Of a stretch of 64,000 nt of DNA, positions 7,754-16,772 are shown piece after piece. Position 1 is the first letter of the stretch; the number at the start of each line of letters is the position of its first letter. Origin of the DNA: Puniceicoccaceae bacterium (GTDB lineage: Bacteria > Verrucomicrobiota > Verrucomicrobiia > Opitutales > Coraliomargaritaceae); NCBI GenBank assembly GCA_017857255.1, contig JAFMDL010000002.1:1-64000 (forward strand). The letters run 5' to 3'. Both the position numbers and the translations under genes were made by a program. The notes beneath the pieces were generated by a model. It made no database searches. It had not been told where the DNA came from and saw only the letters and a program-made list of their open reading frames with translations.

Positions 7754-9733
7754 TTACTGCTCATAGCGAAGACGGTAGAAGCGTTGGGGTACGGCGCTTG
7801 TGCCGCTCCCGCTGAACTTGATTTGAGGAGAGGAATTTGGCCTACTATCTATGGTAAGGTTGTCGATATAGAAGGTGACTATTTTGCCTGATGCGTTACC
7901 ATTGCCAATGATTTCACCAGGGGGCACCCATGATCCGAACGCGATTTGCACGTAAGTGCTTCCGGCAACGTCTGTGAAAGAATTTAGGTCGGCGATATTG
8001 ACCGTAATATGAGCCGACTGTGAAACGTCCGCCTGCAGGGTTGAGAAATCAAAGCCCGGATCGACTTCGATGGATTCGCTGAAACCGTCTACGGAGGTGT
8101 TGCCCGCAAGGATGAGATTAAAACGACTAGGACTGTCTGTCGGATCGTAGTCTGCTGCCAGTATCGTTACGTCGAAACTTACAGTGCCATTGTTGGCGAC
8201 GGCATCAGTCAATTCGGCCCGTAGGGCTGCGTCCTGATGGACCCGATATTGGGCTACTGCCGCCTTTCTATCCTCAACACACTCAAAGCGGACAGAGCCC
8301 CAACCGATGTCGGCTTCGTAAAAGATATCGCCGTTATCGACAGAGGCGGGCTCAAAGAACTGAGCAACATCGGTGTCGAAGGATCTCCGTACCTTGCTTT
8401 CTTGACCAGAGTAGGTGGTGTTGCTGGCGGTTTGGGTGTCCCAGTTGTAGGAGCCTGAGGTGAGCCACCCGGCATCCGATAAGTCGGCGTTTCGCTCTAT
8501 GTAAACCTTGCCCGAGTTGACCAGTGGCGAGACTGGGAATATCATATCTGCTGAATCGTCGGTGAAGTCCCAGATGACGGGCTGCGGGTTATAACGATCA
8601 AAGCCTGTGCCGGCTAGGTATTCTAGGCCATTGTGCAATGCGTCGCCATCGGAGTCACCATCAATCAGACGCTCAGTGTCGAGGAGTCCTTGGATGGTTG
8701 CGTAGGTTTCGAAGTTCATGGGTGGTTCTTCACCCGCCACATAGTGCCTGAGCCATTGCAGCGCGGGGCGCTCCGTGCCGTCAATGTCCTGCAGATAGGC
8801 CATTTCTGTGTCGCGCCACAGCCCTGGTCGCCAGCCCCACAAGGTAACGCCGACGATGGCGGGGTGTTCCCAAAAGAGGGGGAAAACGCGTTGGTATTCG
8901 GATAGCTGCAGGGCGTCGTCTTGAATCCAGTCAGGGTCCACAAATACGGCACCGTCAATATCCATTTCCGTGACCATAACTGGCAAACCAGTGGCTTCAA
9001 ATCGGTTGATGCTGGTGGTCATGGCACTGACGGATGCGGCGCCAGTCGTGAATGCGTGTGCCTGAAAGCCGATGACGTCGATCAGGTCTTCAGCCTGGAG
9101 CAGCCCGATTAGTTCGATGTAGTCGTCGGTCTTGTCGTTATTGCGTATAACGTTGTATTCATTGAGTACTAGTTGGGTTCCAGGGAAGTATTGACGCGCG
9201 AGGCGAAAGGATTCTAGCACCCATTCCCAGCCGTTGGGTCCTGTTCCACCGAGGGCGTCGATGTAGTTGGCCCTACCATTGTTGCCGTCTGGCGGGGCAT
9301 TCAGTGGCTCGTTCACGACCTCGAGGTAGTCGATTCCTGGATAGCGCGCGGCCACGGCGGAGAACCATTCCTCGATTTCGTCGAGTTGATCTGAGCTGGA
9401 AAGATCATTCATCCAACTGGGCTGCTGATTGCCCCAGATAAGCACATGATAACGGAAGGGGAAGCCCTGGGTCTGCGCTAAGTTGTAAGCATTATCCAGA
9501 TTGGCCCAGTTCATCTGACCTCGCACTCTCTCGACTGAGTTCCATTTGCCGGAATTCTCGGGGACGACCTGATTCCAATACTTCTCTAGGTTGGGCTCGC
9601 TGGTGGGCGAGAAGATACAACCAAGAAAGCGCGCCTTGCCATCGGCTAGAGGTTCGGCGGCTAAATGAAATTGGATCAAGCACAAAAACAGCACGACAAA
9701 TATTTTGTTAGCTTGAACGAGTATATAAGTCAT
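7754..9733 (-). CDS. Secreted GH10 endo-beta-1,4-xylanase with C-terminal modules
   Basis: This enzyme would cut xylan backbones outside the cytoplasm. Residues 1-26 form a signal peptide (IFVVLFLCLIQFHLAA). The GH10 barrel spans about 35-335. It has the acid/base motif VVNEP (Glu142), the nucleophile in VTEMDID (Glu256) and the TLWGW segment. A calcium-loop segment with DGDSDGDALHNGLEYLAGT follows at 358-376. A beta-rich region of about 260 residues comes next, perhaps a carbohydrate-binding or anchoring domain. The protein ends in RFYRLRYEQ. The loop plus FxRLR ending matches the sulfatase at 1812-4925, which suggests a common secretion or attachment route. The gene lies downstream of a broken copy of the GH52 promoter and 5' end. 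Confidence 0.95.
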   Translation of the reverse strand: MTYILVQANKIFVVLFLCLIQFHLAAEPLADGKARFLGCIFSPTSEPNLEKYWNQVVPENSGKWNSVERVRGQMNWANLDNAYNLAQTQGFPFRYHVLIWGNQQPSWMNDLSSSDQLDEIEEWFSAVAARYPGIDYLEVVNEPLNAPPDGNNGRANYIDALGGTGPNGWEWVLESFRLARQYFPGTQLVLNEYNVIRNNDKTDDYIELIGLLQAEDLIDVIGFQAHAFTTGAASVSAMTTSINRFEATGLPVMVTEMDIDGAVFVDPDWIQDDALQLSEYQRVFPLFWEHPAIVGVTLWGWRPGLWRDTEMAYLQDIDGTERPALQWLRHYVAGEEPPMNFETYATIQGLLDTERLIDGDSDGDALHNGLEYLAGTGFDRYNPQPVIWDFTDDSADMIFPVSPLVNSGKVYIERNADLSDAGWLTSGSYNWDTQTASNTTYSGQESKVRRSFDTDVAQFFEPASVDNGDIFYEADIGWGSVRFECVEDRKAAVAQYRVHQDAALRAELTDAVANNGTVSFDVTILAADYDPTDSPSRFNLILAGNTSVDGFSESIEVDPGFDFSTLQADVSQSAHITVNIADLNSFTDVAGSTYVQIAFGSWVPPGEIIGNGNASGKIVTFYIDNLTIDSRPNSSPQIKFSGSGTSAVPQRFYRLRYEQ

Positions 9734-9870
9734 ATTTTAGAGGTTGGAAAATAGTAGTAGATGAAGATGAGGTGACACATCGATTTGGTCATTCCCCGAC
9801 AGAACTTTGATTTTTTGCAGCCTCAACTGCCTCGGGTCGTGGTTCTACCCGAAAAATGAAATCCATATTT

Positions 9871-10146
9871 ATCACCCCCGAACACAGCCTCATCAAATAC
9901 GCAGGCACTGGTTCCGCCTTCGGCGCTCGATTGGCTGTAACGCTCCGCATCGTTATCAACCCCCTGATAAAAGGGCATCGAATGAATGCGACCTGCAGCG
10001 GTTTTATAGCCAACAAAAACCGCACTGTCTGCGGGGCTACCTCGCTCCATTGCCATGCCTCCAGGCGCCCCAGCCATGCCGATTGTAACTGAGCTATGCG
10101 CGCCCATTGGCGAGTGCTGAGCATGAAAAAAAGGCGTACATTACAT
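9871..10146 (-). pseudogene. Truncated GH52 gene copy with stop at codon 2
   Basis: This is the first ~90 codons of the GH52 gene at 5248-7380, nearly identical at the nucleotide level. The original start (10144-10146) is followed directly by TAA, where the intact gene has CAA. Homology ends after FDEAV, and an unrelated tail of about 20 codons runs to a stop near 9823. An internal in-frame ATG at 10105-10107 (Met14 of the enzyme) could still start a 94-residue peptide, but this lacks every catalytic residue. It is best read as a leader left by duplication of the GH52 promoter region in front of the xylanase gene. Confidence 0.9.
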
Positions 10147-10179
10147 CGACTATTCTAGACAATCTAGTGACGTTGAACA

Positions 10180-10191
10180 ATGGGTACTCAT
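10180..10191. promoter_or_regulatory. Second copy of the GH52-upstream palindrome
   Basis: ATGGGTACTCAT lies inside the perfectly conserved block of copy B, exactly 2,766 bases from its counterpart at 7414-7425. If it is an operator or part of a promoter, transcription from here would run through the GH52 fragment into the GH10 gene. Confidence 0.28.
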
Positions 10192-10384
10192 GAATTAAAA
10201 ATAACAATTAATGAAACTCTCGATGGCCATTGCTAGAGCAAACTAGCTAACAGATTAAGATTTTCACTAAATCGATCATCTCTCCATTGCCAAACAGCGC
10301 CTTACTTAGCGCTACGAATACCAATACCCGTCATTCAATATCGGTTTAGCTAAGTACTTAATTGACAGGACTCATACAGCCAAA

Positions 10385-10405
10385 TGCCCTAGCAATCTAG
10401 GGGCA
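10385..10405 (-). terminator. Hairpin just after the symporter stop codon
   Basis: TGCCCTAG-CAAT-CTAGGGGCA forms a stem of eight pairs with one bulged G, directly after the symporter stop at 10406-10408. On the minus strand it is followed by only a short T run, so it is a weak intrinsic terminator candidate. Confidence 0.4.
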
Positions 10406-12226
10406 CTAGTGATGTGACGCCTCGCCTGATCCGCTAGGAATATGAATATTTTCAACCATGTCCTGCACTTTCTGCGGCGGCTCCGGAGTAAATGCACTGA
10501 CCAAGAACGCGACACCAAAGTTGATCAACATGCCTACGAAGCCAATCCCCTCAGGAGAGATTCCGAGGAAATATTGATCTGCATGACCATCAAGAAATTG
10601 GAAATAAACAATATAGCCGATCGTAAACGAAATACCGCAGAGCATCCCAGCAATCGCGCCTTCACGATTCATGCGTTTTGAGAATATCCCAATCAACAAA
10701 GTCGGAAAGAAGGAAGAAGCCGCGAGGCCGAAAGCGAATGCCACAGTCTTCGCTATAAAAGCTGACGGCGGATTAATGCCAAAGTACGCCGCCACCACTA
10801 GCGCAATAAATGAAGCGAACCGCGCGTAGCGTACTTCTTCCCGATCGCTCAGATCTGGCTTGATAATCTTCTTCATCAAGTCGTGTGAGATCGAAGTTGA
10901 AAGCACTAGCAGCAAGCCTGCCGCGGTCGAGAGTGCTGCGGCTATACAGCCTGCCATCAGCAACGAAATCACCCACATCGGCAACCCAGCCATATGCGGG
11001 TTCGCCATTACCATAATATCATTACCAAACCACAACTCGTTCGGGTTGGAGTTATCGCCTTTATTCGCCAGCAGTCGCTGGCCGAGCGAACCGATACGCT
11101 GCTCCACTGGCGCGTCATAGTCCGGATACGCGGGCGCTTTACCTTGAAAAACACTGTTCGAGCCGATCTCGGATTTTGCCGGCCCAAAATATTGGATTAC
11201 TCCATCGTTGTTCTTATCGACCCATGCCATCTGACCAGTTGCCTCGAAATCTTTAAACCATGCAGGCGCTTTCGTATAGCTGGTCTGGTGCAGGTTGTTG
11301 ATCAGGTTGACACGGGAGAACGCACCAATTGCGGGTGCCGTGAGATAAATCACTGCAATGAACAGCAGCGTCCAACAAGCCGACTTACGCACGGCGCCCA
11401 CATTCTTAACAGTGAAGAAACGTACGATCACGTGCGGCAAACCCGCCGTGCCACACATCAGTGCCGCAGTGATGCAAAACATGTTTATCTTCGAGAGCTT
11501 ACCAGCGGTGAATTCCTGAAAGCCAAGTTCGAGATTGATATTATTGAGCTTCTCAAAAAACGGAATGACCTCAGCATCGGCAGTATAGTTACCGATCAAT
11601 CCAAGCTGCGGAATTACATTACCCGTCAACGCCATCGCAATAAAGATCGCAGGAATCGTATAGGCAAAAGCCATCACACAGTATTGAGCGACCTGAGTAT
11701 AGGTAATGCCCTTCATACCCCCTAGACCCGCGTAGAAAAAAACGATCGACGCGCCAGCCAGCACACCGGCTGGAATCCCAATCCCGAATAGCTGCGAAAA
11801 CACCACACCCACGCCACGCATTTGGCCCATGATGTAAGTCATGCAAATAAAGATCGCGCAAACCACCGCCACGCCGCGCGCCAGTTTAGAATAATAGCGG
11901 TCTCCAATAAAATCAGGTACGGTCGCCTTGCCAAATTTACGCAAGTATGGAACCATTAGAATAGTCAACAAAACGAAGCCGCCAGTCCAACCCATCAAGA
12001 AGCGCGACGCATCGTAACCACTCATCGCAACCGTGCCCGCCATCGAGATAAACGTCGCTGCCGACATCCAGTCCGCCGCCGTGGCCATACCGTTGGCCAG
12101 TGGCGAGACACCACCGCCTGCGGTGTAATATTCTTTGGTCGATCCCGCCCGCGATTTGACTGCAATGCAGATATAAAGTGCAAAGGAGAGGCCGATGAAA
12201 ATGAAATTTAAGTGATCTTGTGTCAT
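10406..12226 (-). CDS. Sodium:solute symporter, large subunit (VC_2705-like)
   Basis: This 606-residue, multi-spanning inner-membrane protein of the sodium:solute symporter (SSS) family resembles ActP-like acetate/organic-acid carriers. Visible features are the N-terminal helix [16 protein letters not shown], the segment [20 protein letters not shown] typical of the family, and a long soluble insert at about 310-400. The gene starts 15 bases after the stop of a DUF4212 small-subunit gene on the same strand. That pairing marks the subgroup of SSS carriers that work with a small partner. The transported solute is unknown; a short-chain acid is likely by analogy. Confidence 0.92.
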   Translation of the reverse strand: MTQDHLNFIFIGLSFALYICIAVKSRAGSTKEYYTAGGGVSPLANGMATAADWMSAATFISMAGTVAMSGYDASRFLMGWTGGFVLLTILMVPYLRKFGKATVPDFIGDRYYSKLARGVAVVCAIFICMTYIMGQMRGVGVVFSQLFGIGIPAGVLAGASIVFFYAGLGGMKGITYTQVAQYCVMAFAYTIPAIFIAMALTGNVIPQLGLIGNYTADAEVIPFFEKLNNINLELGFQEFTAGKLSKINMFCITAALMCGTAGLPHVIVRFFTVKNVGAVRKSACWTLLFIAVIYLTAPAIGAFSRVNLINNLHQTSYTKAPAWFKDFEATGQMAWVDKNNDGVIQYFGPAKSEIGSNSVFQGKAPAYPDYDAPVEQRIGSLGQRLLANKGDNSNPNELWFGNDIMVMANPHMAGLPMWVISLLMAGCIAAALSTAAGLLLVLSTSISHDLMKKIIKPDLSDREEVRYARFASFIALVVAAYFGINPPSAFIAKTVAFAFGLAASSFFPTLLIGIFSKRMNREGAIAGMLCGISFTIGYIVYFQFLDGHADQYFLGISPEGIGFVGMLINFGVAFLVSAFTPEPPQKVQDMVENIHIPSGSGEASHH

Positions 12227-12241
12227 AGTGCTCTACCAATC

Positions 12242-12508
12242 TTATTTAGCCTCAGAGTAGCCGTGCTTGGTATCGAGTCGGTTCATCAAGACCGCGTAGA
12301 CAAGAAGCAGTAGCACGAAGCAAATGACTGCACCCTGCTGTGCCATCCAAAAGCCGAACGGTGCATTACCGACTTGAGGCGCGTTGGCATCCAGCCACTC
12401 GCGAAAAAGAATGCCACAGCCGAAGCTGACAGAGAACCAAATGGCTAAAAGGCCAAGGACAAGTTTAAGACAAGCCTGACGATGGGCTTGAGCATGATCA
12501 TCTTTCAT
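12242..12508 (-). CDS. DUF4212 small subunit of sodium:solute symporter
   Basis: This 88-residue protein has two hydrophobic helices (LVLGLLAIWFSVSFGCGILF and AVICFVLLLLVYAVLM). It carries the family marks WFSVSFG, PFGFWMAQQGA and the C-terminal MNRLD. It is the first gene of a two-gene operon with the large symporter subunit. Its probable role is to assist or stabilise the carrier in the membrane; this comes from the known pairing of the families, not from direct evidence here. Confidence 0.92.
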   Translation of the reverse strand: MKDDHAQAHRQACLKLVLGLLAIWFSVSFGCGILFREWLDANAPQVGNAPFGFWMAQQGAVICFVLLLLVYAVLMNRLDTKHGYSEAK

Positions 12509-12628
12509 GTGCGCAAGGGGTAGGTAGAATTAGTAGAACTAAAGTAATCTATAAACTACACTTTGTAATACAAGCAAGACACGATAGTGGAAACATCCGT
12601 ATTGCTCGGCATTGCCAACACCATCCCG

Positions 12629-12650
12629 TGGCGTGCGAGCTTGCTCGCGC
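12629..12650. repeat. Single REP-like element
   Basis: This 22-base element has a near-palindromic core GCGAGCTTGCTCGC. The same 22 bases occur twice more, in opposite orientations, at 30338-30405. It lies in the 210-base gap downstream of lysA and upstream of the symporter operon. It resembles the REP elements known from other bacteria. Nothing else is recognisable in this gap. Confidence 0.75.
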
Positions 12651-12718
12651 CCTCAGTGCCCACAGTCAACACCACCACAGCAATCACACCGCAGCCTGCG
12701 CAAGCGCAGACGACACAA

Positions 12719-13984
12719 TTAGCCAAGTGCGACTTCGTTGGCCCACAAATCTTCGAGTCTTTGTCGGCGCCGAATCCAATGTGGTTGCTTGGTATCGTCC
12801 AGCATGATTTCAGCTGCTTCAGGATACGAGTTATAGTGCTTGGTAGACATTGCAGCACAATACGCGCCCGCTCCATCGATCACACACAGATCGCCGATTT
12901 GACAAACTGGCAATGTGCGTGTTGCCAGCAACTCCGGATCGCCCGGAGCTGGCGTTAAAATATCGCCCGACTCACAACAATGCCCTGCGATCACGTAGTC
13001 TTGCGTCGCAGCATTGGCCGCTGCCTGCATAATGAAAATTGGGTGCTGTGCTCCGTATATAGAGGGACGCAAAATTTCAGTCATTCCAGTGTTTAGCTTT
13101 AAAAACTCGTAGCCCTCTGCCCCCGTGGAAACAATGTCTTGCACCACTGAGAGCACCGAACAGGCATTGGCCAAAAGATACGTACCTGGCTCAATCTCTA
13201 GTCGTATTTCACGGCCAGTCTCAGCGGCAAATTCACGGAACATCTCAGCGACTGGCGCGCCGCATTCTTGCAAGTCGGTGCCAACCTCATTTTCCATGCG
13301 AGCGACTTTGTAGCCGCCACCCAGATTAAGCGACACTACATCAGGAAACTGACGAACTAAATCCAAGCTCATGCCAGAAATTTTCTGCCAAACAGCTGGA
13401 TCACTGCCTGACCCAATGTGCGTATGGATACGAATCACCTTGAGGTCATACTGCTCGACAATCGCCTGCACCTCACCAATCCACTCGTGCCAGATCCCAA
13501 AGCTCGACGCTGGGCCGCCAACATTGGTGCGATTATTGCCACCAGAACCAGCACCTGGATTAAAACGCAAACCAATCGCCCTGCCTGGGCAGGCTTGTCC
13601 AAAGCGCTCTAGTTGACTAAGCGAGCATGCATTGATCTCAAGTCCCAGTTCATACAACTCAGCGAAATCGGTCGGTAATTCTTGCGTGCTCAGGCTAATA
13701 TTACCCGCAGGCACGCCAGCAACAATCGCACGGCGCACTTCATTACCAGAACTTGCGTCTATATGCAGTCCGGCATCATTAAAGATCTTCAGGATCGCCG
13801 CATTCGGCGAAGCCTTCATTGCATAGCGAGCCGTCAGGCCAAATGCATTCGGGAAAGCGCGCACGTCAGCCGCATTCGCCTTCAAGGTTGCCATATCATA
13901 AACATAGGCAGGCGAGCCAAATTCGTCCGCAATTTTACGGGCGGTAGCGTAATCAAGAAATCTGGGCTGCGATGTATTGGCCAT
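12719..13984 (-). CDS. lysA: Diaminopimelate decarboxylase
   Basis: This PLP enzyme converts meso-diaminopimelate to L-lysine in the cytoplasm, the last step of lysine synthesis. The PLP lysine lies in YAMKAS (Lys57 from the chosen start), followed by HTHIGSGSD, the glycine-rich NLGGGY, the catalytic CESGD in [12 protein letters not shown], and [16 protein letters not shown]. The layout ([17 protein letters not shown]) resembles the E. coli-type LysA. I chose the start at 13984 (MANTSQPRF). An in-frame start at 14047 would add 21 residues without homology. No lysR-like regulator is adjacent. Related PLP decarboxylases of the same fold are less likely because the CESGD and GAY motifs fit LysA well. 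Confidence 0.9.
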   Translation of the reverse strand: MANTSQPRFLDYATARKIADEFGSPAYVYDMATLKANAADVRAFPNAFGLTARYAMKASPNAAILKIFNDAGLHIDASSGNEVRRAIVAGVPAGNISLSTQELPTDFAELYELGLEINACSLSQLERFGQACPGRAIGLRFNPGAGSGGNNRTNVGGPASSFGIWHEWIGEVQAIVEQYDLKVIRIHTHIGSGSDPAVWQKISGMSLDLVRQFPDVVSLNLGGGYKVARMENEVGTDLQECGAPVAEMFREFAAETGREIRLEIEPGTYLLANACSVLSVVQDIVSTGAEGYEFLKLNTGMTEILRPSIYGAQHPIFIMQAAANAATQDYVIAGHCCESGDILTPAPGDPELLATRTLPVCQIGDLCVIDGAGAYCAAMSTKHYNSYPEAAEIMLDDTKQPHWIRRRQRLEDLWANEVALG

Positions 13985-14218
13985 AGCCAGAAGGAAAGTG
14001 GGTTCACCGCCGCTGGCAAGCGTGATGTCTGGAATCCTTAAACACATTTCGGCACCATAGACTTGCCGTGCAGATGTATTGCTGACGCTCGACTAGCGTG
14101 CGCCATAGCTCATCATCGCTGCCCACAGTTGGCAAAACGAAGCCTTAAAACCCTGACAACTCGACATTTTTTGTTGCTTCCCTCTTGCACTTCAAAGCGT
14201 TCAAGCTTGTTTCGTAGC

Positions 14219-14995
14219 ATGTTGATTCTTCTTTCTCCAGCAAAGTCCCTCGACTACGACAGCCCGCTACTCACCGCTACAGCGACTCAACCACGCTTGG
14301 CAAAGTTCTCCAGCGAATTGATCGACCAACTCCGGACACTCAGCCCAGAAGCGGTCGGCAAGCTCATGAGCATCAGCCCCAAACTCGCCGAGCTAAACCA
14401 CGCGCGCTATCAAAACTATCAGCCAACCTTCACCAGCAACAACAGCCGCCAAGCCATTCTGGCATTTACCGGCGATGTCTATCAAGGCATGACACTGGCC
14501 GACTGGTCGCCCGAAAACTTCGCCGCCGCTCAGCAACAAATCCGAATTCTGTCTGGTCTCTATGGCGTGCTACGTCCGCTCGACCGCATGCAGCCCTACC
14601 GACTCGAAATGGGCACCAAGTTTGACAATACGCGCGGCAGTAACCTCTACCAATTTTGGGGCAGTACCATCACCGAACTACTGAATAAAGACCTGCAAGC
14701 CTCAGGCTCTGACCTTGTCGTCAACCTCGCTTCCAGCGAGTATTTCTCCTCGGTCAAAACCAAGGAGCTGCAAGGTCAACTCATTACCCCCGTCTTTAAA
14801 GATGAAAAGAACGGCAAGCATAAGATCATTTCATTCTATGCTAAAAGAGCACGCGGCATGATGGCAGATTTCATCGTGCGCCATCAGGTGCAATCCACCA
14901 AAGCGCTTAAAACATTCAATACCAAGGGCTATCAATTTGATGCCGGCGCATCTGACGACTCAACTCTTGTATTTCTACGTCCTGAGCAAAAGTAA
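14219..14995 (+). CDS. yaaA: YaaA family peroxide-stress protein
   Basis: The product is 258 residues when started at MLILLSPAKSLDY (14219), the same length as E. coli YaaA. An upstream in-frame ATG at 14063 would add 52 unconserved residues. Family marks are the opening ILLSPAKSLDY, FTGDVY, RILSGLYGVLRPLD, PYRLEMGTK, LASSEYF and the late YAKRARG. In E. coli the protein lowers free iron and protects against oxidative DNA damage during peroxide stress; the same role is inferred here. It is divergent from lysA. Confidence 0.95.
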   Translation: MLILLSPAKSLDYDSPLLTATATQPRLAKFSSELIDQLRTLSPEAVGKLMSISPKLAELNHARYQNYQPTFTSNNSRQAILAFTGDVYQGMTLADWSPENFAAAQQQIRILSGLYGVLRPLDRMQPYRLEMGTKFDNTRGSNLYQFWGSTITELLNKDLQASGSDLVVNLASSEYFSSVKTKELQGQLITPVFKDEKNGKHKIISFYAKRARGMMADFIVRHQVQSTKALKTFNTKGYQFDAGASDDSTLVFLRPEQK

Positions 14996-15087
14996 TTAGA
15001 AACGACTGCATCTGTACGCGCGCGAATCGATACCTTCTCTTCGATTTCAAAGTTGCCAAAAAGTCCTAAATCTTTACCCACTATTAT

Positions 15088-15507
15088 ATGGACAACCATG
15101 CCACTGAACCATCTTCGTCACCAGCGGACAGTCATGCGCAGCGATTAGGTGAAACTCCGATAAAGGAAATCAAAAACAGCAACACGATGGCCATGCTTTG
15201 TCATCTTTTAAGCCTGATTCTTCTCCTCGGTTTCCCATTGGGCAACATCCTAGGGCCGCTTATTATCTGGCTGCTCAAACGCCACGAGGATCCATTCATA
15301 GACTTTTGTGGCAAAGAGTCCCTCAATTTCCAAATTTCGATGACCATCTATATGCTGATTTCAGCAGTGCTGGTTTTCATCTTGGTTGGAATCGTTACCA
15401 TGCTCGGCTTGATGATTGCAAACATCGTGCTCACAATCACTGCAGCAATTAAAGCCAGCGAGGGCACTCACTATAAGTATCCGATCACGATACGCTTTAT
15501 CAAGTAA
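15088..15507 (+). CDS. DUF4870 membrane protein
   Basis: This 139-residue protein has a polar N-terminal tail of about 30 residues and then three to four hydrophobic segments. It shows the DUF4870/Tic20-like pattern: MAMLCHLLSLI near the start, GPLIIWLLKRHEDPFID in the middle, and NFQISMTIYMLIS after it. Its function is unknown. It ends 20 bases before the convergent permease gene and 92 bases after yaaA, so it may be a single gene. Confidence 0.85.
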   Translation: MDNHATEPSSSPADSHAQRLGETPIKEIKNSNTMAMLCHLLSLILLLGFPLGNILGPLIIWLLKRHEDPFIDFCGKESLNFQISMTIYMLISAVLVFILVGIVTMLGLMIANIVLTITAAIKASEGTHYKYPITIRFIK

Positions 15508-15527
15508 GGGTATGTTAGCAAAGGCGC

Positions 15528-16772
15528 TTATTCATAGCGCAGCGCATCAATTGGGTCGAGCCGCGCGGCTCGAATCGCTGGATAAATACCTGAGACCAGC
15601 CCGATTACACTACTGAACCCGAAGCCTGCAAACATCGCCATCACTGGCACAGTCTGTATGGCATCGCCCCCTGGAATCAGCCCTTGCGCGACGCTCAACA
15701 AACCCACGCTGGCCACTAACCCAACCAGACCGCCGAGCACACTAATCACCACAGCTTCGGCGAGGAATTGAATAAATACATCATGACTGCGCGCGCCGAT
15801 CGCCTTGCGCACGCCAATCTCACGAATGCGCTCACTCACAGAAGCCAGCATCACATTCATAATACCAATACCACCGACCAAGAGTGAAATCGCCGCAATC
15901 CCTCCGAGCGAATACGTAAACGAGTTCTCCAATTTCCGCATTTCCTGGAGACGTTCCTCCTGCGTACGAAGCTCAAAATCACGAATCCCTCGATGTGTGC
16001 GTATCAATACGTTATCCATCTGATCCATCATATCCGCCATCACTGCTACATCTTTAGCCAGCACGTCGATACGCTGAATACTATCATCGCCTCGATAACG
16101 CGCCATCGCAGTCGTCGCTGGAATGTAACTTTCACGATTCTTCCAACGCATCACATTCCGTCCTCCCACCATCGATTCCATCTCCTTAATTTTACCAATG
16201 ATAGTGTAAACCTGCCCATTCGCACGTACTTGTTTACCGATGATGTTTCTCTCTCCTCGAAACAGTTCGGATGCGACGTAATGCCCTACCACGATCACCG
16301 GGCTTTTATTCTTTATATCCGTGTCAGAAATAAAGCGGCCATACTCGATTTCACGATCGTGGATACCCACAAAATCAGGTTCCACTCCTTCTAGTTTAGC
16401 GCGTCGCCGTTTGCCGTTTGCAACGAAACCTTTCCAGCCCATATCTACTACAGCCGTTTGATATTCGGCCAAGTCGGTGCCAAACAAAATTGCACGTGTA
16501 TCGCGCCATGTCAGCCCTGGCGACATCCCTACGATATGCGCCTGAGCTTCATCCACTTCACGCGGCGTCACGGTCACTTTCAAAATGCCACCTTCCGCTT
16601 CGAACGATGCCCGCATATTCGAAAGCATGCCCTGCACAATACCGACCATCGCCACCAGCGCAGCCACCCCTAAAATAATCCCACTCATCGAGAGCAGTGA
16701 GCGAACTTTGTTCGCCCACACCTCTGCGAGCCCATTCGACACTCCGGTCACAATATCGCCTACTGGATTCAT
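15528..16772 (-). CDS. MacB-like ABC transporter permease
   Basis: This 414-residue protein has one N-terminal membrane helix (LLSMSGIILGVAALVAMVGIV), a large periplasmic MacB_PCD domain, and three C-terminal helices of the FtsX type. SERIREIGVRKAIGA is the conserved coupling segment. Unlike E. coli MacB, the ATPase is a separate protein. Its start overlaps the ATPase stop by 4 bases, so the two are probably translationally coupled. It works with the adaptor and TolC-like proteins encoded upstream on the same strand, as a tripartite exporter. The substrate is unknown. Confidence 0.93.
   Translation of the reverse strand: MNPVGDIVTGVSNGLAEVWANKVRSLLSMSGIILGVAALVAMVGIVQGMLSNMRASFEAEGGILKVTVTPREVDEAQAHIVGMSPGLTWRDTRAILFGTDLAEYQTAVVDMGWKGFVANGKRRRAKLEGVEPDFVGIHDREIEYGRFISDTDIKNKSPVIVVGHYVASELFRGERNIIGKQVRANGQVYTIIGKIKEMESMVGGRNVMRWKNRESYIPATTAMARYRGDDSIQRIDVLAKDVAVMADMMDQMDNVLIRTHRGIRDFELRTQEERLQEMRKLENSFTYSLGGIAAISLLVGGIGIMNVMLASVSERIREIGVRKAIGARSHDVFIQFLAEAVVISVLGGLVGLVASVGLLSVAQGLIPGGDAIQTVPVMAMFAGFGFSSVIGLVSGIYPAIRAARLDPIDALRYE

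Larger units (their letters stand above)
9871..10228 (-). repeat. Copy B of the 358-bp direct repeat
   Basis: This is the second copy of the GH52 5' segment (see 7105-7462), in the same orientation and upstream of the GH10 start at 9733. About 15 substitutions were counted by eye between 10090 and 10228, and none in the 9881-10088 coding part. Similarity stops sharply at both ends, and no terminal inverted repeats or transposase genes flank it. Confidence 0.94.

Noticed and set aside
9789-10124. A 111-codon frame similar to a frame inside the GH52 gene (MLSTRQWARIA...)
   Set aside because: It is in a different frame from the GH52 protein. Its similarity to the frame at 7113-7358 is only a result of the DNA duplication.
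7105-10228. Composite transposon or insertion sequence as cause of the GH52 duplication
   Set aside because: There are no terminal inverted repeats, target-site duplications or transposase genes at either copy; the direct repeat itself is the only signal.
10994-11725. Long open frame (243 codons) on the plus strand opposite the symporter gene
   Set aside because: It lies wholly antisense to a clear symporter gene, has no recognisable motif, and follows from the codon bias of the true gene.
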